Both the position numbers and the translations under genes were made by a program. The notes below the pieces were generated by a model. It did no database searches. It was not told the origin of the DNA and saw only the letters and a program-made list of their open reading frames with translations. Positions 42,792-52,212 of a stretch of 64,000 bases of DNA are shown piece by piece. The DNA comes from Sedimentisphaerales bacterium (GTDB lineage Bacteria > Planctomycetota > Phycisphaerae > Sedimentisphaerales > Anaerobacaceae). The stretch covers positions 1 through 64,000 of the forward strand of contig JAFGPS010000023.1 of the NCBI GenBank assembly GCA_016936075.1, read 5' to 3'. Positions within the stretch are counted from its first letter, which is position 1. Each line of letters begins with the position of its first letter.

Positions 42792-44777
42792 CTAAATCCT
42801 AACTTTCGAATTATATACCAGCCATTCTATACAGGCAAGCAATAATGCAAGTCCGACAAGGAACGGCCATAAAGGTATGTTCGCCCTGCTTATCATTTCG
42901 TCCTGTGCCACGATTGTTTGCGAATTCGACATTACAAGTTCCTTAATCGGTTTGATGTCGCTTTCTTCCGAATCCAAAAGGTTCACCACATAAAATCGTG
43001 GCGTGCTATCTGAAATGCTCAGGTTATACTGGCCGACATGGCTTGTATCAGCAAAACGAATAATACCACTCGGATTTGCCTGCAAAACTTCAGTCTCTTT
43101 ATCCGGCATAGTAACTTTAGCCTCTGTACCGGGAGCGAGGCCTTCTATTACAATCGGCTCTCCGACTTTTAGTTCATTTTTCTGATCCTGAGAAATCTGC
43201 ATTCCAAGATAACTTGTCGCATTATAACAAAACAGGACAAAGCTCGGTTCGAAAGGCCAGTTTGTTTCGAGAATATCGAATCCCACTAAAAGAAAAACAC
43301 TTCCATTTCTCTCTACAATTGCCATCGCTGATGTTTCATTAAACTCGGCAAGCACATCTGAATCACGGGGCAACTCCATCTGATAACATTTAGCAGCAAA
43401 AAGATTCAACAGATTAACATAGTTCAATACAGGATGTTTCTGTCTCCAGTCAATGATAACCTGGTTTTCGATTTGGCCCGGTACATTAACATCAATTCCA
43501 CCCGGAGGCTGACCAAAAACAATATATTTTCCTTTTGGAAGATGATCGTTTATATGGTTATCGAGAACAATAACATCATAAGGATTTTCAATACTCAATG
43601 CGTCTTTGTCTAATTCATCGAATTCTACAGGTGACTGAATATCAAGCTTTGCGAGAGGACACGCTTTTAAAGCTGATTCAAGTGCTGGATTCTCTGAGGT
43701 AACGAGTAAAACAGAAAGTTTTTTAGGAGGTGAAACTATTGCCCATGACGAGTTGTCACATTCTAAGGAATCATCGGAGAGAAGTCTTATTTCGAGCACG
43801 CCCGGCTCTACCTCAGAAAGAGAGAAATTCACTGCAATTTTGCCAGGCTCTTCTTTATTTGTATCAAGGTTCATACTTGATGATGGAACAGATATTGACC
43901 TGATAGCTTTGACATTATTATTAACGCTAAGCTGTAAATCCGCATCGAGTTTTTTGTCTCCAAAATTTGAAATAGATACAAATACTTCTATCTCATCTGG
44001 ATTTTCATAGGACCTCAAAGCCTGCATTGCGGTTATGCCGGTATTTTGGCTGGATTCAACTCCAATTGAGTGATATGTTATTTCATTGTCACTAATGGTT
44101 AAATCAATCAAATCAGTTATTTTACCATCGCTGAAAAGTTCCAGTTTTGCGGGATCCTGCTGGTTAGTATAGTCGGCTTCACCTGTAGGTGATTGCGAAA
44201 AGGCACGGGCAACTATAATTGCTTCGGACAAAAGTGATTTCCCATGCCCTGAAGAAATTGATTCAATTGCATGTATCAACTGTCCCTTGTTAGAGGTGAA
44301 ATTACACATGACTTTTGCATGGTCATCAAAAGCTATTATCATTGTCTGGTCGCTATCATCTTTCAACGAAAGTACAGCTTTTTGCCGCATGGATTCTATA
44401 AATATCTTCGCCTGTTCCTTGGCTATATCGAGTCTGCTTTTCTTGCCTGACGAATCATCATCTACCGTATTCATGCTTGCGGAACGGTCTATCAATATAA
44501 CATGTCTTTGTCCTGAACTTTTTTTCATAGACAAAATCGGCCATGCAAGAGCAAACAATACCGCAAATAACATTAATAACTGAATAAGTAATAATATATT
44601 ATGCCTCAATTTTTGGAAAGGAGCATTTACCTGCATATCGCGGATGGCTCTTTGCCAGAGCAAGGTACTCGAAACAATTTGCTCATGCCGCTTTAGTTTA
44701 AGAAAATATAATAACAGTAAAAGCGGCACTGTTATCAGAGCGGCGTATAATGCAGTTAATGGTGTTAGCCATTGCAT
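42792..44777 (-). CDS. BatA-like VWA-domain membrane protein
   Basis: The 661-residue protein begins with the BatA-type N-terminus (LYAALITVPLLLLLYFLKLKRHEQIVSSTLLWQ) and two helices, then a von Willebrand A domain with MIDAS start VILIDRSASMNT near 95. A CARDB-like beta domain and an amidotransferase-like fold follow, and the C-terminus has one helix (LWPFLVGLALLLACIEWLVY). VWA domains bind metal and partner proteins; in MoxR-BatA sets they are thought to help build or protect envelope complexes. It lies 11 bases after the DUF58 gene. Confidence 0.85.
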   Translation of the reverse strand: MQWLTPLTALYAALITVPLLLLLYFLKLKRHEQIVSSTLLWQRAIRDMQVNAPFQKLRHNILLLIQLLMLFAVLFALAWPILSMKKSSGQRHVILIDRSASMNTVDDDSSGKKSRLDIAKEQAKIFIESMRQKAVLSLKDDSDQTMIIAFDDHAKVMCNFTSNKGQLIHAIESISSGHGKSLLSEAIIVARAFSQSPTGEADYTNQQDPAKLELFSDGKITDLIDLTISDNEITYHSIGVESSQNTGITAMQALRSYENPDEIEVFVSISNFGDKKLDADLQLSVNNNVKAIRSISVPSSSMNLDTNKEEPGKIAVNFSLSEVEPGVLEIRLLSDDSLECDNSSWAIVSPPKKLSVLLVTSENPALESALKACPLAKLDIQSPVEFDELDKDALSIENPYDVIVLDNHINDHLPKGKYIVFGQPPGGIDVNVPGQIENQVIIDWRQKHPVLNYVNLLNLFAAKCYQMELPRDSDVLAEFNETSAMAIVERNGSVFLLVGFDILETNWPFEPSFVLFCYNATSYLGMQISQDQKNELKVGEPIVIEGLAPGTEAKVTMPDKETEVLQANPSGIIRFADTSHVGQYNLSISDSTPRFYVVNLLDSEESDIKPIKELVMSNSQTIVAQDEMISRANIPLWPFLVGLALLLACIEWLVYNSKVRI

Positions 44778-44788
44778 AAATATTTTCC

Positions 44789-45700
44789 TTATCGCAGCAA
44801 GTTAATTCGACGCAGATAATTCAATACGAGAGTCTCAATCGAATCTGAAGACTTCGTAAGCACATAAGCAGCACCCCTGCGGGTACAAAAATCCTTCAAT
44901 TCGTTACAATACGCGTTCAATGTTTTTTTATAATACTTTAACAATGCCCCTGAAACCGTAATCTCAGCAATATCGGAATCTTCGATATCAATTAATTTGA
45001 GTTCGCCTGTAATATCCGGTGAGAGTTCTTTTGGCGAAAGTACCTGTATAACATAAAGGTCATAGTTCCGCCCCATCAGACGACGCAAACCTGAGTCATA
45101 ACCTTCTTTGAACAAAAAATCACTCAAGACTATTGTAATGCCGGAACCAATTCGCCCCGATACAAGCTGCTTGCATGACTTTTCAAAATTTGATAAGCCA
45201 TCGCTTTCAGCAGTCAGAAGAAAATCCGCCATATTATGCAGATAGTTTCGTCCCCGCATATTAGCGAGCTGTCCCTCTATGCCATCAGCGAAGAAACTTA
45301 TCGTCACCCTGTTATTATTCACAAGACTTACATAACCCAGTGCCGCAGTTAATTTCTTTATATAAAGAGCTTTGGATGGATCACCTATACTCATCGAAGA
45401 ACTAAAGTCAGCAACGATATGAACTGTAAGGTCCTGCTCTTCCAGAAAAAGTTTAAGAAACAACTGCTCCAATCGTCCGTAAATATTCCAATCCACAAAC
45501 CTCAGGTCATCACCAGCTACGTATGGGCGATGGTCGGCGAATTCCACGCTCTGTCCCCTTCGCTTTGTGCGGCGTTCGCCGTGAAGCTTGCCCTGTAATA
45601 TCTTCCGGCTCATCACATCGAGAGAATCCAGCCTCGCCATAAACTTTGGATCAAGCAAGTCAGTAAGTCTTTTTTTAGTTGTTGATGTTTTATGGTACAT
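44789..45700 (-). CDS. DUF58 family protein
   Basis: The 303-residue protein has the DUF58 core: LHGERRTKRRGQSVEFADHRPY near 38, GDDLRFVDWNIYGRLEQLFLKLF near 62, then a VWA-like part with VADFSSSMSIGDPSKALY near 95. DUF58 proteins almost always sit next to MoxR ATPases. It has no membrane helix and should be cytosolic. The start overlaps the MoxR gene by 11 bases, so the two are coupled. Confidence 0.92.
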   Translation of the reverse strand: MYHKTSTTKKRLTDLLDPKFMARLDSLDVMSRKILQGKLHGERRTKRRGQSVEFADHRPYVAGDDLRFVDWNIYGRLEQLFLKLFLEEQDLTVHIVADFSSSMSIGDPSKALYIKKLTAALGYVSLVNNNRVTISFFADGIEGQLANMRGRNYLHNMADFLLTAESDGLSNFEKSCKQLVSGRIGSGITIVLSDFLFKEGYDSGLRRLMGRNYDLYVIQVLSPKELSPDITGELKLIDIEDSDIAEITVSGALLKYYKKTLNAYCNELKDFCTRRGAAYVLTKSSDSIETLVLNYLRRINLLR

Positions 45701-46715
45701 TTAATTGTTGTTCCATCGTTGTTGGTGTATTTTCAAGTATTTGAGCAAGCACATCATCTGTAGTAATCCCTTCTGCCTGGCCTTCGAAATTCAATAGAAC
45801 ACGATGACGCAAAGTAGGCAGCACAGATTCCGAAATGTCACCAAAGCTCACATGATAACGCTCATCGAGCAATGCACGAACTTTGGCTGAAAGTACGAGA
45901 GCCTGAACGCCTCGCGGCGAAGAACCAAAACGAATATACTTATTTGTTACTTCAGCCGCAAATTCTCCCTGTGGATGTGTTGCCAAAACCAGACGTATTG
46001 CATAATCCTGTACATGTTCTGCTATTACAACTCTTCTAACAAGGTTTTGTGCATTAATAATTTCTTCTTTGCCAATAATATTTTGCGCTCTTTCATTATG
46101 CTCTGTTGTAGTTCTGTTAATAATCTCGCCAAGCTCCTTACGATTGCTATACGGCACAATAACTTTAAAGAAAAACCTGTCAAGCTGTGCTTCAGGCAAT
46201 GGGTAAGTTCCTTCCTGTTCAATCGGATTCTGCGTTGCAAGAACAATAAAAGGCTCGGGCAATTTGCGAACCTGTCCGCTGCTTGTGACAGAATGTTCCT
46301 GCATTGCTTCGAGCATAGCTGACTGGGTTTTTGGAGTTGCACGGTTAATTTCATCAGCCAGAATTATCTGCCCGAAAATAGGGCCGGGCTGGAACTCGAA
46401 ACTTCTCCTGCCGCTCGAAGCATCTTCCATAACGATATTAGTTCCGATGATATCGGCGGGCATAAGGTCGGGAGTAAATTGAATACGTCTGAATTCAAGT
46501 GAGAATACATCACTCAATGTTCTTACGAGCAAAGTTTTGCCAAGACCGGGAACACTTTCGAGCAGGACGTGACCGCCGCAGAAAATACTGATAAGAACAT
46601 TATCAACGATTGATTCATGACCAACGATAACTTTTCCGATTTCCTTTCGCAGAGAATCGAACATTTCCCGAAAGTCTTTGCATTGTTCTTCAACTTTTTT
46701 ATCATCTTTCGACAT
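45690..46715 (-). CDS. MoxR family AAA+ ATPase
   Basis: The 341-residue AAA+ protein has Walker A ESVPGLGKTLLVRTL near 53, Walker B QIILADEINRATPKTQSAML near 115, sensor 1 FIVLATQNPIEQEGTYPLPE near 153, and the arginine-finger region QLDRFFFKV. MoxR proteins are chaperone-like ATPases that act with VWA proteins to assemble metal-containing or envelope enzymes. Here it is flanked by a 982-residue VWA protein (35 bases upstream) and the DUF58 and BatA-like genes downstream. Length is normal for the family. Confidence 0.95.
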   Translation of the reverse strand: MSKDDKKVEEQCKDFREMFDSLRKEIGKVIVGHESIVDNVLISIFCGGHVLLESVPGLGKTLLVRTLSDVFSLEFRRIQFTPDLMPADIIGTNIVMEDASSGRRSFEFQPGPIFGQIILADEINRATPKTQSAMLEAMQEHSVTSSGQVRKLPEPFIVLATQNPIEQEGTYPLPEAQLDRFFFKVIVPYSNRKELGEIINRTTTEHNERAQNIIGKEEIINAQNLVRRVVIAEHVQDYAIRLVLATHPQGEFAAEVTNKYIRFGSSPRGVQALVLSAKVRALLDERYHVSFGDISESVLPTLRHRVLLNFEGQAEGITTDDVLAQILENTPTTMEQQLNVP

Positions 46716-46750
46716 ATTATTTATCTCCTAAGAATCTTATATCATCAATT

Positions 46751-49699
46751 CTAATTATCTTTTCGATACTCTTCAGATTTTTTCTTGGCTTTGAGGAGTC
46801 TCTGAATATGAGTTGCATCTTCCTGTTTTGCCTTTGTATCAGATTTTGATTCATCTTTCTTCACTTCTGGTTCAGGCGGCTTTTTATCCTGCACTTTCGA
46901 GATAGGCAGGTCTCCCTTAAATTTCTCGTCGGGGACATATCTTCTTGATGCAGCCGCTTCCTTTGAACGTATCTTAAACTGATTCTGAACCTGCTTTCGT
47001 TTCAATTTCAACTTATCGAGAGTTGTTTCTGCTTTGTGTTCCTTCTTCCTGGAAACAACTTGAACTATTCTTCGTGACATTGCCTTGAAATCAAGAGCAA
47101 GTCTGCGAACGGCAACATCAAGAAGAAACAGAGCAAGCCAGATAAGCATTAATGGGCGAATCAAAGGTAATTGAGTTTCAGGAAATTTTAATCCTGTATA
47201 GTCAAATAAATTAGCCTGATTTGGATCAGAACTTAACATCCGCCCACTTGTCATGTCACTTACCTGTGTCAGTAAAGGCATGTTATCAGATAGATCACGA
47301 AATTCAGGAGCGAATGGAATTGTAACTGCGGTATCGGTAATATATGTTTTATCAGGCTCACCAGCTTTTTTGTACGTCATATTTACAATATAACTTCCGG
47401 AACCTTTTGCATCAAAAGATGCACTATATTGACCGGGACCAATCTGTACGAGTTTAATATCTTCTACGACAACATCGGGCGATATTACGCGTCCATCTAT
47501 ATTCGAAAATTGAATAAATTTTCCATCATCATCAATGGCTTCCACATTAACAGTAACCTTTTTATCCTGAACGTCAGTTGTAACTTCGCAATCCGAAGAT
47601 TGAGATGGTTTTCCTGCCCATCTTACTACCTGCTCCCAGAAAGTTTCATAATTGCTCCATCCGAGCCAGTTTGACGCCCATCGACTATCAATTGAAGATG
47701 TAAATGCAGCACATCTACCCATGCCGGACTGGCATATTGCAAGTATCGGATCATTTTCCTGACTATTTAGAATAATCTGGTTTAAGCCGCCTTTGGGACC
47801 AGTAATTATATAACCATCAAGATCTGGGAAATTTGAAGAAAGACCTTTTGTTATTTCACTGAGCGAATAAACCAATTGAGGAGTGAAGGTGTGTTCATTA
47901 ATTAAACTGCGTCTTACAACCTGTGCTTCTTTGATAAATATTTGCGGTAATTCATTAGGATTCCTTACATCATATGCACGGCCTCCGGTAGCATTTGCAA
48001 CTCGTTGTAATCGTGCGAAATCACTTGCCTGATGCGGAAATATCCCAACGGTAGTAACGGTAATCCCTGATTCTACACATGCTTTTAAAAGCGCATCTGA
48101 AGGATCCTGAGGATCTCCATCAGTTATTACTATAACATGTTTTTGGGCTGCATCACATGCTTTGAGTTCTTTATAAGCCTGCTGCAAATGAGCATGGAGA
48201 CTTTGCATATCACCCATTTGCATCATATTAATAGCAGAAAGTACTTCTGATTTATCTCCCACTTCTGATAAAGGGTACACCCAGTCATCAATTCCGGCCC
48301 CCTGCCAGTTCTGCGCCAGGATACCAACTAAATCCAGGCGGCTTAATGTTTGAATAGCTGAAGAAGCAACCAGTTTGCCCCAGTAATTTCCCTGCGGCAT
48401 CTCACATGCATGCATAATCAGCACGAGAGCGCCTTTGGGTAATTGTTTCTTCTGAGGAGGGTCTAAGTCGACCGGTAAAATTTCAGCTACAGGTGAACCA
48501 ATCCAACCTCCAGCACCGAAGGAACTCGGTCCTCCCGTCATTACCAGCCCGCCGCCAAGGTCATTGACATAACTGCAAATTATTTCCTGCTGTGCAAACG
48601 AAAAATTACTGCAATCAGTGTTTACCATAATTATAGCATCAGTATCCATCAGGTTAGCCAAACTATCCGGAAATTGAGACGCCAACATATAACGCGCATC
48701 AATGTTGGACTCGGAAAGAGCTTTCAGCATAGATTCGGCGGATTGTGTATCGGAATCTACAACGAGAACATGACCTGGCCCGGTTACTTGAGTAATAGAA
48801 CTTGCTACGTTATTCTGGACTATTTTGTCCTGTGTATTATCATCAGGTATATAAGTTGCTTCAAATTCATGAATACCACTTGTCCCAACGGGTACAGATA
48901 CAGTTACAACATTTGTTCCCGGTTCTAATTCTACAGGTAAAGTTACTTCATCCGAATCCGGGGCAAGATCCATCTGCTTATCATTTAGGTTTAATTGTAA
49001 TTTACCTTTTGAATAAGATGTACTACTAAGAATGAATCGCAGAGAAACAGTCTGGTTACTTCTTGCCTTCGATGGGGCAACAAGGCGTTTAAAAACAACT
49101 TCATTTTTATACTGATAATGTATCGGGAGAATATCAATCGGTATATTATTGGCCGCGGCTGTCAGTGCGGCTGCTTTCAAATCTCCAGCAGTTTCATTAC
49201 CTTCGGTAACGAGTAATATTCTTACCGCTGTATTTGGCGGCGCAATCGCCAGAGCCATTTCAATGCCGGCTTCTAATTTCGTTTGTCCCCCATTCAGTGT
49301 TGTATTTCTTTGTTTAATATCAACATCTGTTGTGGGTAATTTTGAAATACTGGCTGTTTCAGCGATATCAACAACAGCCACCTGATTAGGCTGGACACTT
49401 TCTCCTAAAGCATTAGCTAAATATTCGAGACTTTTCTCCTGAAGTTCCTGTGAAATAGACTGGCTGCGGTCAAGAACAATAATTACAGTAAGATTTTTAC
49501 TTTTTCGTGTCAGATTTGGTCTTGCAAGCAATATTACCAATAATAGCACGACAATACAGCGCAGGATAATGGCACACCAGCGTCTAACAGGGCTTAAGCT
49601 GTTAAGATTTCGCATAGCCAGCCAAATTATAGGCACTAATAAAATTGAACCTAATAACCACCACGGCTGACCAAAATAAAAGCCATAATTATACATCAT
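46751..49699 (-). CDS. Giant VWA-domain membrane protein with amidotransferase-like fold
   Basis: The 982-residue protein has two N-terminal helices, then a VWA domain starting VIIVLDRSQSISQELQE near 73. An amidotransferase-like fold follows near 310-410 (HVLVVDSDTQSAESML, DLGGGLVMTGGPSSFGAGGW), and a second VWA-like part has HVIVITDGDPQDPSDALL. A beta domain, a helix (LIRPLMLIWLALFLLDVAV) and a charged C-terminal tail rich in Lys and Glu end it. This plan is common in planctomycete MoxR operons; function is unknown but the outward domains suggest envelope assembly. It begins with two ATGs, overlapping the stop of the permease-NHL gene by four bases. Confidence 0.82.
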   Translation of the reverse strand: MMYNYGFYFGQPWWLLGSILLVPIIWLAMRNLNSLSPVRRWCAIILRCIVVLLLVILLARPNLTRKSKNLTVIIVLDRSQSISQELQEKSLEYLANALGESVQPNQVAVVDIAETASISKLPTTDVDIKQRNTTLNGGQTKLEAGIEMALAIAPPNTAVRILLVTEGNETAGDLKAAALTAAANNIPIDILPIHYQYKNEVVFKRLVAPSKARSNQTVSLRFILSSTSYSKGKLQLNLNDKQMDLAPDSDEVTLPVELEPGTNVVTVSVPVGTSGIHEFEATYIPDDNTQDKIVQNNVASSITQVTGPGHVLVVDSDTQSAESMLKALSESNIDARYMLASQFPDSLANLMDTDAIIMVNTDCSNFSFAQQEIICSYVNDLGGGLVMTGGPSSFGAGGWIGSPVAEILPVDLDPPQKKQLPKGALVLIMHACEMPQGNYWGKLVASSAIQTLSRLDLVGILAQNWQGAGIDDWVYPLSEVGDKSEVLSAINMMQMGDMQSLHAHLQQAYKELKACDAAQKHVIVITDGDPQDPSDALLKACVESGITVTTVGIFPHQASDFARLQRVANATGGRAYDVRNPNELPQIFIKEAQVVRRSLINEHTFTPQLVYSLSEITKGLSSNFPDLDGYIITGPKGGLNQIILNSQENDPILAICQSGMGRCAAFTSSIDSRWASNWLGWSNYETFWEQVVRWAGKPSQSSDCEVTTDVQDKKVTVNVEAIDDDGKFIQFSNIDGRVISPDVVVEDIKLVQIGPGQYSASFDAKGSGSYIVNMTYKKAGEPDKTYITDTAVTIPFAPEFRDLSDNMPLLTQVSDMTSGRMLSSDPNQANLFDYTGLKFPETQLPLIRPLMLIWLALFLLDVAVRRLALDFKAMSRRIVQVVSRKKEHKAETTLDKLKLKRKQVQNQFKIRSKEAAASRRYVPDEKFKGDLPISKVQDKKPPEPEVKKDESKSDTKAKQEDATHIQRLLKAKKKSEEYRKDN

Positions 49700-52212
49700 A
49701 ATTGCCAGACCTGAATTTGATTATTTCCTGAGTCCACTACATAAAAGTTACCATTTTTATCGACAACAACTCCCCAGGGATAAGCTAACTCACCTGGTTG
49801 TCGTCCTGCTTTACCATATAATCCTACACTTTGTCCCGCCGGACTGAATAATTGTATCCTGTTATTACCATTTTCGCAAACAACTAATGTCCCGTCGTCC
49901 AAAATATCCAGATCATAAGGATAACGAAGTTCGCCAATACCTGTACCTACAGTACCAAAATATCCATTTAAAACTCCATTAAAATCGTAAACAGCTATTC
50001 TGTGATTACACGCATCTGCGACATAAAGGAGTTTCCTTGATTTATCTACACACAAAGCAGAAGGTCTGGAGAACTGCCCTTCTCCAGTTCCAGAACTGCC
50101 AAACGCATATAAAAACTCACCCTGCTCATTAAAGACACTGATTCTGTCATTTCCGCCATATTCACCAACGAATATTCTTCCATCTCCTGAAAATGCAACA
50201 TCGGTAGGATAAATGAAACATCCATCATCGGTTCCGAATTTTCCCCACTGTCTAATTATTTCACCTTCAGGAGATAAAACCATTACTCTATAATAATGAG
50301 TATCTGCAACATAAAGATTGCCATCAGGACCAAAGGACATTCCTGTAGGTTTACCCGATTCGGTCTGAGGCATTTCAAATATGTTTATAAATTTGCCTGA
50401 TGAGGAAAACTGCTGAATTCTGCCAGTTTTATCAATAACATAAACTGAGCCGTCATTTGAAATATCTATTGCTCTCGGGTAGGTGAATTCCCCTACTCCC
50501 TGGCCTGATGTTCCGAATTCTTCGATTACCTTTGGGTTTTTCGTAAATGAATAATCATCATCGCATCCAGTTAGAGAAAATGTACATATGCAGAAAATTA
50601 AAGCATAAGTCATCCATCGCAAGCGTAACAATCTAAATAATGAAACCAAAATAAGAGACATTAAACCAAAAATGCCAATTAGTATAAGACAGGAAGCAAT
50701 TACCTGCTGGTCACGAGCATAATGCATCTGATTTAGAAGGCGTTGAGAAAAATTCGGTACACCTGCAGGAAGCAATATCATAGTCGCAGATATTTCAGTC
50801 ATACTGAACATACTAATTAAAATAAAACTACCCACCCAAAGAGGCCATACATGCGGTAAATGAATATATCTGAAAATCTGAAATTGTGAAGCTCCATCAA
50901 CATGAGCCATTTCAGAAAGTATTTGTCTTTGAGAATGTCGAGTCAGGACAAGCAGAATTAAGGCAACTCCTGCAAAACGACATGCAAGCCCGATAGAAAC
51001 AATGAACCAGCCTTCCCTTATTGATGTTGGTAAATGCAGTACGGCCATAATCCTGATGATAGAAACCGCAATAATAGAAGCTGGAAGCAGCATTATAAGA
51101 AAAATTGTGCTGCATATTACTAAAGGCAGGATGTGAAATCGAGAATAAGATAATATACGACTGAGAATATTATTGTTTTTTAAATTTTGTTTACTGTTGT
51201 TGAGCGAATAAGCACTATAAGCGATAAAATAAGACAGGACGGCCGCCAAAAAGGCGGTAGTCAGTGACCATGTTATATCATCAAAATGTAAAATTAAAAA
51301 CTGCTGGAATGGTACCATATCCGATACGTTATAAAGGAGAAGAGCAATTGGAATCAAAAGGGATATTCCAAATAATAATATAAGTACTCCCCATCTCCAT
51401 CTTTGCGATTTAACTTCAATTGTTTCAGTTTCGTTTGGAGATGAAACCCACTTTTGGGAACTTTTACTTAATATAATTGCAAGAAACAAAGCCAATATCG
51501 CAACGGGCCATGATGCTCTTGCCAATAAGGCTTCAGAGCCGGTCAAGTCGAATAGAACCGCCAATTCCGTCCCAATCGTTTTTATACCAGCAAGATGATA
51601 GGTTGTAAATTCTGAAAGTGATAAAACAAAACATACACTAAAAGTCAACAATATTGGTTTTACGAGTAAAGGTAACGTTACATTTTTAAATATCCCGAAT
51701 TTATTTGAGTCGAGAGACGCACTATCCCATATCTGCCGATCAATATTTTTCCATCCCTGTCCCAGTAACAACGCAGCCAAGGGCCAGTACCACATAATTA
51801 AAACCGCTGTTGTGCTGAATGTCCCTATGAATTTTGCTACTTCAGTTTTGTCAGATAAATATACGCCTAACGATGTGGTCGGACTCAGGAGCAGCCACCA
51901 CGCATAAAACAAAACATAACGAGGCAAAACAATAGGCATTAACAAAAACAATAGCAATAAATCCTTATGAGCAGAACAAGTTCCAAGCAATCGGCCTGGA
52001 ATCCATCCTAACAAAACTGACATAGACGCTATAATCGCTGATAAAAACAAAGAGTGTATAAGCGAAGAATATATATCAACGCTTACTTCAGATTTTGCGT
52101 CAGTAGTTATTGCTGATATAAAAAGTACGAGCAGTGGAAGTAGGACCACGATAATCCATACTGATATGGAGACTGCTCTTGTTACTTTTATAAATATACT
52201 TTCATTTTTCAA
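49696..52212 (-). CDS. ABC permease (iron-type) fused to an NHL beta-propeller
   Basis: The 838-residue protein joins two normally separate parts. Residues about 1-530 are a FbpB/ThiP-like importer permease with two six-helix halves; GASQFQIFRYIHLPHVWPL near 437 and SASLDSNKFGIFKNVTLPLL near 167 are the coupling-helix EAA-type motifs. Then comes MTYALIFCICTFSLTGC, which looks like a lipoprotein signal with lipobox Cys550. Residues 551-838 form about six NHL repeats (for example GTGEGQFSRPSALCVDK, LYVADACNHRIAVYD), a propeller for binding sugars, proteins or metals. The start is TTG, overlapping the binding-protein gene by 11 bases. An internal ATG at 50613 has no ribosome site. Confidence 0.83.
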   Translation of the reverse strand: MKNESIFIKVTRAVSISVWIIVVLLPLLVLFISAITTDAKSEVSVDIYSSLIHSLFLSAIIASMSVLLGWIPGRLLGTCSAHKDLLLLFLLMPIVLPRYVLFYAWWLLLSPTTSLGVYLSDKTEVAKFIGTFSTTAVLIMWYWPLAALLLGQGWKNIDRQIWDSASLDSNKFGIFKNVTLPLLVKPILLTFSVCFVLSLSEFTTYHLAGIKTIGTELAVLFDLTGSEALLARASWPVAILALFLAIILSKSSQKWVSSPNETETIEVKSQRWRWGVLILLFGISLLIPIALLLYNVSDMVPFQQFLILHFDDITWSLTTAFLAAVLSYFIAYSAYSLNNSKQNLKNNNILSRILSYSRFHILPLVICSTIFLIMLLPASIIAVSIIRIMAVLHLPTSIREGWFIVSIGLACRFAGVALILLVLTRHSQRQILSEMAHVDGASQFQIFRYIHLPHVWPLWVGSFILISMFSMTEISATMILLPAGVPNFSQRLLNQMHYARDQQVIASCLILIGIFGLMSLILVSLFRLLRLRWMTYALIFCICTFSLTGCDDDYSFTKNPKVIEEFGTSGQGVGEFTYPRAIDISNDGSVYVIDKTGRIQQFSSSGKFINIFEMPQTESGKPTGMSFGPDGNLYVADTHYYRVMVLSPEGEIIRQWGKFGTDDGCFIYPTDVAFSGDGRIFVGEYGGNDRISVFNEQGEFLYAFGSSGTGEGQFSRPSALCVDKSRKLLYVADACNHRIAVYDFNGVLNGYFGTVGTGIGELRYPYDLDILDDGTLVVCENGNNRIQLFSPAGQSVGLYGKAGRQPGELAYPWGVVVDKNGNFYVVDSGNNQIQVWQL

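Noticed and set aside
50611-50613. Internal ATG as separate start for an NHL lipoprotein
   Set aside because: No ribosome site precedes it and the frame is continuous with the permease, so I annotate one fused gene and record the lipobox as a finding.
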